NCBI GenBank assembly: GCA_025506515.1
Contig: CM046452.1
Location: 46,315,562 to 46,379,561, forward strand
Direction of reading: 5' to 3'
DNA from: Flaveria trinervia
Lineage: Eukaryota; Streptophyta; Magnoliopsida; Asterales; Asteraceae
DNA length: 64,000 nucleotides
A model generated the notes under the pieces. That model was not told where the DNA came from and did no database searches. It worked only from the letters and a program-made list of their open reading frames with translations. Shown one piece after another: positions 57,201 to 64,000 of the stretch (positions within the stretch are counted from its first letter, which is position 1; each line of letters opens with the position of its first letter). The position numbers and the translations under genes were made by a program.

Positions 57201-57694
57201 GCTCTTGATTTGCGTGTGATTCAATCGATTTTGACATAAAAATCGCGTTTTTCACTTAAAAACTCAATCTTTTTGTGTCAAACAGTGTTTTTCGACGTCT
57301 CAGGTAAAAAAAGTTAACATTTTTCGGCATACGGCAATTAGGGTTCGTGAGAAATTCGTGTTTTTTGCGTCAAAGTGTTCAAAACCTTCGTTTTTGCAAA
57401 AACAACAATCTTCAGTCGCACCATTGACTCAATCGCACGACTGAACCCATTCTCACCTCTCATACGCACGATTGAACTCAGTCACCTTGTTCATTCATAC
57501 GACTGACCAGCTTCATTCGCATAGACTCCAACTGCCCTCTCCTTACGCACGAGTGAATCCAATCGCACGATTGAATTCATTCGTACACATCATTCGCACG
57601 ATTGACTTATTTGCATAAGTTCAATCGCACGAGTGGTCCACTCGCATAAGTGAAGTATTTAATTATTTGATTTTGAAAGTTTAAAGTTAACCAG
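57201..57694 (+). other. Family A leader with motif array
   Basis: This is untranslated sequence between primer site and gag. About a dozen CGCACGACTG/CGCACGATTG-like motifs lie at 57410-57660, the same motif as in the LTR U3 and around the accessory-gene promoter. Confidence 0.75.
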
Positions 57695-59690
57695 ATGGAA
57701 GAACAATACTCCGCCTTCACTACAGGTAGAGACACACGGATCCAGAACCTTTTGCTTCTGGAGAATGAGACTGGAAATCATAATAAACCACCTATGCTTA
57801 TAACGTTAGACGATTACCCACAATAGAAGCAACGCTTCGAGATCTACCTCAATGGAGTTGATCCCAACCTTTGGGAATCCATTGAAATAGGATATGACAT
57901 GCCGGTTGGTGCAGATGGGGTAAAATTGACATTGGGAGGATGATTGATAGCCAAAAGGCGAAATATAATGCAGAGAAGAAGGTCTATGCCCTGTTAACTT
58001 AGTCTATACCAAAGAATATCTTCCATCAATTTTCTGAGAATAAACATGCAAGAAACTTTGGATAGCCTTGGAAAAACGCTATGACGGAAACTTCGGAGAG
58101 CTAAAAAGTTTGTTAAGAAGACGGGACCGAACTTGATAGCCACTAAAGACATCACTTTTGGTTTCGATAAGTCCAAAGTTACCTGTTTCAATTGTGGAGA
58201 GAAGGGGCACTTTAAACGTGAGTGTGTAAAGCCCGAGAAGACATGTAACGACAACCCGTTCTTGACTTTTAACTGTCAAGACAAACCAACAGGTGGAGCT
58301 ACCTCGTCTAGTACAGAGACAAAGGCCTTGACTGCTCAAGGTGACGAAGGACAAGATTGGACCTTTAAATTTGTGTCTCCAGGAGAATCTAACATTGCAA
58401 ATGTCGAGGTGTTGGATGACGATACTGAAAGTGAAGATGATATCGCGGTCGAACTAGAAATGTCAGAAACTGAAGATACTGCGAAAGTGGTCAAACCCCT
58501 AATTGAAGAAGATACCAAAACGACATGTTCAGAATCTCCAGCAATTGAAGAGTCAACCTCCTCACTAATGGCAGATTCAACTGAATCTTCACAAGTAAGT
58601 ACTAAAGACCAACTGTTTGACAATCATGCTTGTTATGAATGTAATAAATTTAGGGAAAGCATAGATTTGAAATTTGCTAGGTTATTAGATCACAATGATA
58701 GCTTAGTAAAGGATTTGCAACTGTGCATAGAAGCAAATCGCATTTTAAAACTAAATAAGCACAGTTACAAAGAGAAAATAGAACTGTTAAATAAAAAAAC
58801 TTAGGGAAACTGAAGTTGTGGCTTTTAACCAAGCAAATGACATTAAGTTCTATTTAAACTCCCTTGAAGAAACTAAAAAGGAAAAAGCAGTTTTAAAAGT
58901 AGAAGTAAATTCATTAAAACAAAAACTGCATAATTGGACTAGTTCTTCTCATATAGTTAAAAACTTAGTGTGAGAACGAAATAACGGGGAGGGATTAGGT
59001 TACAAGGTGGTTCCACTACCACATGAGATCTTTTTAAATACTAAATGTCGACCAGTAAATAACAATCCTATAAGGATCATGTGGTGACCACTCTCTAGTT
59101 GGTGATCCAGATTCCACGTGTCAAATGGTGGAATCTGTCACTAAATTGAAGGAGGACACTTTGAAATCTAAGGGTAAAATGCCTATCATTAATTTGGATG
59201 CGCAATTTGAGACGGTTAAGGTAAAGTCAGATTCAACAACATCTAATACTAAATCCAAAAAGACCAAACAAGTTAACCAAACACGTGCTTCATGTCTAAG
59301 TCCAAATAAAGAAAAAGGTAAAGATGTTAAAAATATTCAAACAATTAATTTTATTAAAGAAGATAAAACATCTAAAAAAGAAGTGACAAAACCCAACAAG
59401 CCAAAAGTCACACCGGTCTCACACACTTCCCCACATAGACGTCTTTCCCAACATGTTAAAGGTCGATCGTGCTGCAATTGTGGAAAGAGAGGACACATTG
59501 CTTCTAATTGTCCTCAGTATCAAACACCAAGAAAGAAAGTTAAACTTCATGATACTAAACAGATTTCTTCTAAAAGGAGTTCTATTACTCCACCTAAAAG
59601 AAATAATGAAACTAAAGTTCAAACCATAAGCCAGTCGTCTGTTTATCACATACAGGCATCGCACAAAACTGGCATGTGAAAAGAAAAATC
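57695..59690 (+). pseudogene. Copia family A gag
   Basis: The ATG at 57695 opens MEEQYSAFTTGRDTRIQNLL, then MLITLDDYPQ-KQRFEIYLNGV and LWESIE, a Copia gag start with a stop near 57822. The middle of the gag core is deleted or scrambled (57930-58130). The frame is clean from 58133 to 58804: first zinc knuckle CFNCGEKGHFKREC (about 58180-58220), an acidic Ser/Glu-rich stretch and a coiled-coil-like end. After more breaks, 59125-59679 encodes a Lys-rich part with a second intact knuckle, CCNCGKRGHIASNC (about 59470-59512). Having two separate knuckles is a feature shared with Copia C. Confidence 0.87.
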
Positions 59691-59759
59691 AAATCAAATG
59701 TCTGATACTGAGAGTAGTAAGAAGAATGATATGCCCTCGCTCTCAAATGGATAGTGGGT

Positions 59760-60879
59760 TGAATTTGTGATGTGTGATTCCTCTGGGTTACCCAAGCCAG
59801 TTAAGGCTTGGGTCCCAAACCTTCACTAATCATTCCTTTGAATGTGCAGGGTGTTCATTATAGTGCTATCACAAACACATGGATTGTGGATAGTGGAGCA
59901 TCCAGGAACATGACCGGGAACCTGTCCCTCCTCTCAAACGTCAAACAGATTAAAGGAGGACATGTTTCTTTTACTGGAAATAAAGGAGGTTACATCACTG
60001 CACAGGGAGAAGTGGGAAATCAGAAAGTTAAGTTTGACAAGGTCAACTATGTTCAACAACTACAAAATAACTTACTTTCTGTATCATAGATTTGTGAAAA
60101 AGGTTTCAAGGTTGTTTTTGATAACAAGAAGTGCTACGTGTTGAAGAAGGAGTACATCATTCCGGAGGACCAAATTTTAAAGTCAGCTTCAAGGTATAAT
60201 GACTTATACATCTTGGATCTATCAAAGGTCTCCACAACCGATCATCAAGTCCAATGCTTCTTGTCAAAGTCAACTGAGAAGGAATCCATCTCCTGACATA
60301 GGAGAATGGGACACATAAATCCAAGGAAGATGAATCATCTCATTTAGAATGATTTGGTCAATGGAGTTAATGTAAAAAACTTTCAACTTCTGGATTTCTG
60401 TGTGGCGTGTAAGAAAAGAAAACAGACCAAGAAGTGTCACAAGGCAAAGAACGTCAACTCTATGAATTGCCTCTTGAACTTCTACATATGGATCTATTTG
60501 GTCCTGTGAGCACCAAGAGAATCGCTGGAGATCTGTATTGTTATGTAGTCACCGATGACTATTCTAGATTCTCTTGGGTAATGATTCTGAAATCCAAATA
60601 AAAAACATTTGATTTGTTCGAACAGCTTGTGACCACATTGGAATCTCTATACAAGTTAAAAGTACGTTAGATTCGCTCAGACAATGGTACAAAATTCAAG
60701 AATCAGTGGATGGAGGCATTCTGCAAAGAAAAGGGAATTGTACATCAGTTCACATTTGCCTACACTCCACAGATGAACGGAGTTACTGAATGGAAGAAAA
60801 GAAGCTTGATAGAGACAGCCAGGATGATGCTAGCAGACTTGAAACTGCCTATCCAGTTCTGGACGAGGCAGTAGCAAAT
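59760..60879 (+). pseudogene. Copia family A protease and integrase, 5' part of pol
   Basis: The protease has an intact catalytic Asp-Ser-Gly (TWIVDSGASRNMTGNLSLLS, about 59877-59936) and GGYITAQGEVGNQKVKFDKV, with a TAG at about 60087 after LLSVS. The integrase has HRRMGHINPRKMNHL, a FCVACKK zinc half, MDLFGP with the first Asp (about 60490), RSDNGTKFKN with the second Asp (about 60675) and a NGVTEWKK segment with the Glu position (about 60780). Stops and frameshifts are scattered through it. It ends at CAAAT 60875-60879 where a gypsy LTR begins; its continuation is the sequence starting at 4595. Confidence 0.9.
60875..60879. repeat. Target-site duplication CAAAT (left side of right gypsy)
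   Basis: It is the 5 bp before TGTAACACC and identical to 4595-4599 after the left gypsy LTR. Confidence 0.85.
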
Positions 60880-62947
60880 TGTAACACCCGGTTATTTATC
60901 TATTTTGAAGTCGACAAAGGAAGAAAAGAAATAAAGTCCAAAGTCGAGGGACCAAACTCTCCAACGATAGAAAGTTGGGTAAGTGGGGGTATATAAAAGG
61001 AGAGGGCAGCCATTACCCTCTCCCCACACCCATATTTTCAGCCAAAGAAAGGGGAGAAGAGAGAAAGAAGAGAAAAGGGAGAAAAAGGTTGGTTCGGGTA
61101 GATTCGAGCTCGAAAATCATTGAGAAGTGAGTCAAATCGAAGCTCTACTTGTTGTGGTCGTTATGTGAGTTCTAGGACCCCTCCTCGAAATGTTTTGAAT
61201 GATTTAGGGCTGGAACACATCTGAAATCGGTTTTTTTAGTGTGTATGTGTGTGACCCATATGCGTAGGTGTATGTGTGTGTATGATTCGTTGAGCCTTGC
61301 TTTTGAGCTTGTGTGTGATTGAATGGTGTTGTGGTATGCATCCCTAAGGCTTAGGATGGTTGATTTGGGCTTAGAATGGGTTTAGATGAGCTTGGAGGTC
61401 GAAAATGGCAGATTGGGTTCGGGATGAACTGCATTCTACATCAGCTAGGGCTAGGCGACCGGATGAAGGTAATACGGCCGAATGAGGTGCGATTAGGGTC
61501 CATTCGCATGATTGAGAGTTCATTCGCACGATTGGGGCCAGTCACATGGGCAGTCATGCGATTGAGGGTCCAGTCGCATAAGTGCTCATCCGTATTAGTT
61601 CCATTCGCATGAGGTCCATCCGCATTAAGTCCATTCGTACGATTGGGTGTTCATTCGCATGAGTGTTCATCCGCATTGGTTCATTCGCATGATGTTCATT
61701 GGCATGGAGGCCATGCGACTGAAGGGTGTCCATACGCCCGAATAGGGCTGTTGCACCAGAGGAGAAATGTAGTTTAACTTCTGACTTTCGGGGGAAAGTG
61801 CAATTGTAAGTTTGGACATAAAGGTTCCCCTAAGTTCATGTAAGATAACTACTGAGGCTTTAGAGAGCATGTTGGGCATGATGATGATGATGTTGTTGCA
61901 TGATTATGCATGTTATGTATGTATGATAGTGCCTTGTATGATGATGACTGTGTATGTTATGTTCCTTATTATGATGTATGTTTATCTTTCCTATGGCTTT
62001 ACATTGAATGTGAATAAATGAATGAAGTATTATGTAACGTAATATGAAAGATAATGAAAGAGGAACATGAAGTAAGAATGCATGCATTAATAAACGATGA
62101 AAGTAATGAAAGTCTTGCAAGCACTGTATGTTGGGACACACCATTAAGGTGTTAGCCCAACGGTATGCCGGTTCGCTACCTCGGGAGGATGCACATCGGG
62201 GTCTTTCTTTGTGATTGACCATATGTATGAACCATTGTTGCGTGCCTTAGGTACTGTGACCATTTGGTGCCGAGCACCACCAATGAAGGTATTTTATAGG
62301 CTTAGGTCCAGTACCACGAGAATGAAGGGCATAGCATATGCCAATGGTATACCTGAACTTTACCTTAGGTACTGTGACCATTTGGTGCTGAGCACCATCG
62401 ATGAAGATCTTTTATGGGCTTAGGTCCAGTACCACGAGAATGAAGGGTAAAGTTCATGGTGATGACGAAAGGAAAAGATGTAACGATGAACGAACGAATG
62501 AAAGAAGGAATGAGTGAATGAACAGAAGTTAACGAACGATGAAGATAATAACTATTATCTATGTGTACGTATGATGTATGATCGCATGAAAGAAAAGAAC
62601 TGTTTTAACGAAAGAAAAGTATGTTTTATTTTTATAAAACTAGAACTCACTCAGCAACATTGACTTTGATGTGTTTCCAGTTGGCAGGTAATGATTGCTG
62701 AGGATGGCACAAGGTGGCTACTCAGCTCTTTTGGGATGGCATCCATTTATATAATGCTTTTATGATATAATGCAACCATGTATTTTGTAACTGATTAACG
62801 ATGTATTTTTTGCAAAAGCTACTATATTGAAATGAAATGTCATTTTTAAATGTTTCCGCTGCGATGCTTTATGAAATGCAAATGTAATTATATGTTTTAT
62901 GTGCGATGAAAATCCAGCTGTAAGCGTCTCAGGAACGGGGCCTTACA
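60880..62947 (+). mobile_element. Gypsy 5' LTR, uninterrupted
   Basis: TGTAACACCCGG to GGGGCCTTACA, 2,068 bp. A TATA-like TATATAAAA lies at 60990-60998, a CGCATGATTG/CGCACGATTG motif cluster at about 61498-61745, and a duplicated TTAGGTACTGTGACCATTTGG block at about 62246 and 62363. It is the full-length reference for the interrupted LTR at 812-4594. Confidence 0.93.
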
Positions 62948-62950
62948 AGT

Positions 62951-62966
62951 TGGTATTAGAGCCAGG
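62951..62966 (+). promoter_or_regulatory. Gypsy primer binding site
   Basis: TGGTATTAGAGCCAGG, three bases after the LTR, is a initiator tRNA-Met complement with one change (CAG to TAG). Confidence 0.85.
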
Positions 62967-63269
62967 TTTAAGTGAAATGGGTAAATTTTCAAAATAATCT
63001 TAACTTAAACTGAGAATGGGACGGAAAGGGAAGGGATGTCAATCTGAGCAGCTGCGTGCCATAAGGTATTTTCGTAAGTTAACCGGTATTATGTGCGCAT
63101 GTTATGTGTTATGTGTTGTTTATGGATTTAAATACTGATGTAGTCAGGATAGGTAATGCTCGGGGTATGAAGAGTAAAGTAAGTGGCTAAACTGGCTACT
63201 GTAATTAGGGACTTACTATACTTGACATAAACTGAGCTGTTCCCTTGAATGACCATGTTGGTGTTTGAA

Positions 63270-64000
63270 CCTTTCAATGTGTGTGTGAATAGCCGGTGGT
63301 AGATCTTTAAAAGCCTCTTGTGGTGGAGGTCACGATGCTGAATCGCGACCCAAGAGAGGGAGACCCAGAGTTGAGAAGGTGGTTCATGAAGAACCAGAGA
63401 CCCCTCATCCGGAGGGTGGCGACAAGAGCGCCAATCTGAGAGCCTTAATAAAGGAGGCTGTTGTGGAAGAAGTTCATCAGGTCATGCAGAAAATCTTACC
63501 GTCTGTGGTGACCAAAGTGATTAAGGCAGTATGAGAAGGGGAAAGAAAGGAGAGAAACAGGTCCTCGGGAGGATGGGAGCAACCGGAGCCCAAAACGGTT
63601 CTCTTTGATGATGAAGAGGAGGAAGAAGAAGAGCCTGCGCTGGAGGTGGCACGAGGCTGTAACTATGGGGCATTTATGAGATGCAAGCCCCCTACTTTTG
63701 ATGGAAACGACAATGCTGCTGCTGCTTACGGTGGGTGAGGGAAATGGAGGCTGTTCTTGATATCAGCGAGTGCCGGAAGACCAGAAGGTGAAGTTCGTTA
63801 CCCACTCTTTTATGGACTTGGCTCTGTGCTGTGGGACAATATAGTCCAGGCCGAGGGTAGCAGGGCCATTGGAGAATAAGATGGTCTGAACTGAAGAAGT
63901 TGGTGATTGAGGAGTTTTGTCCTCACTGGGAATGGACAAGGTTGATAGGGAGTTCTTGCAATTGGAGGCGGGAACCATGACACACCAGCAGTACACCACA
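63270..64000 (+). pseudogene. Gypsy gag, 5' part, decayed
   Basis: A basic start (PKRGRPRVEKVV, AT-hook-like) leads into a charged region (DDEEEEEEEPALEV, about 63607-63645) and a retrotransposon gag core: KPPTFDGNDNAAAA, VREMEAVLDISECPEDQKVK, THSFMDLAL, KKLVIEEFCPHW and a GTMTHQQYTT end at the window edge. Stops (near 63532) and several one-base shifts move the reading between frames. The pattern resembles Tekay/Del-type chromovirus gag. The gene continues beyond the window. Confidence 0.85.

Overview
This is plant nuclear DNA made almost entirely of decayed LTR retrotransposons. It contains one recognisable host gene (an F-box gene, 41.3-42.4 kb) and one 100-N assembly gap (38852-38951). 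The Copia elements carry an extra gene between RNase H and the 3' LTR. I recall that gene type mainly from daisy-family (Asteraceae) genomes, so an asterid eudicot, probably Asteraceae, is my best guess. That is recall and not a database result. No retroelement protein here is intact: stops, frameshifts and lost catalytic residues are everywhere.

Layout. 1-4594 is the end of a Ty3/gypsy element (integrase tail, polypurine tract, 3' LTR), and its LTR holds a stray Copia 'family A' 3' end (2379-4099). 4595-13129 is the 3' two thirds of a Copia family A element: integrase end, RT, RNase H, a long leader with its own TATA box, the accessory gene, and the start of the 3' LTR. 13130-14336 is the 3' end of a Copia 'family B' element (+). 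14337-20464 is a second family B element (B1, minus strand) with a large internal deletion and a gypsy solo LTR (17310-20076) in its 5' LTR. 20465-22382 holds TA-rich microsatellites around a possible LTR that carries a 55-bp hairpin tandem array. 22383-38851 is a Copia 'family C' element (+) split by a nearly full-length family B element (B2, minus strand, 25424-37273, duplicated target TTACT). After the gap come the end of a family A LTR, then low-copy-looking AT-rich DNA with the F-box gene. Next is a PIF/Harbinger-like element (45030-51020) built of a 29-bp GC-rich minisatellite and carrying two tandem copies of a 2.4-kb gypsy LTR. More AT-rich DNA follows, then a family B LTR fragment, the 5' half of a family A Copia (56596-60879) and the 5' end of a gypsy element (60880-64000).

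Two points stand out. First, the gypsy/Copia-A nest at the right edge and the one at the left edge are the two halves of one insertion: each is flanked by the 5-bp repeat CAAAT, and the Copia coding homology continues from one side to the other. They lie in permuted order, which implies a large tandem duplication, a circular source or a scaffold misorder. Second, the accessory gene occurs in two diverged Copia families. In each it lies behind an array of that family's own short LTR motif (CGCACGACTG-like in A, TTCCGAAG-like in B) plus a TATA box, as if each family had copied its LTR promoter layout inside the element.
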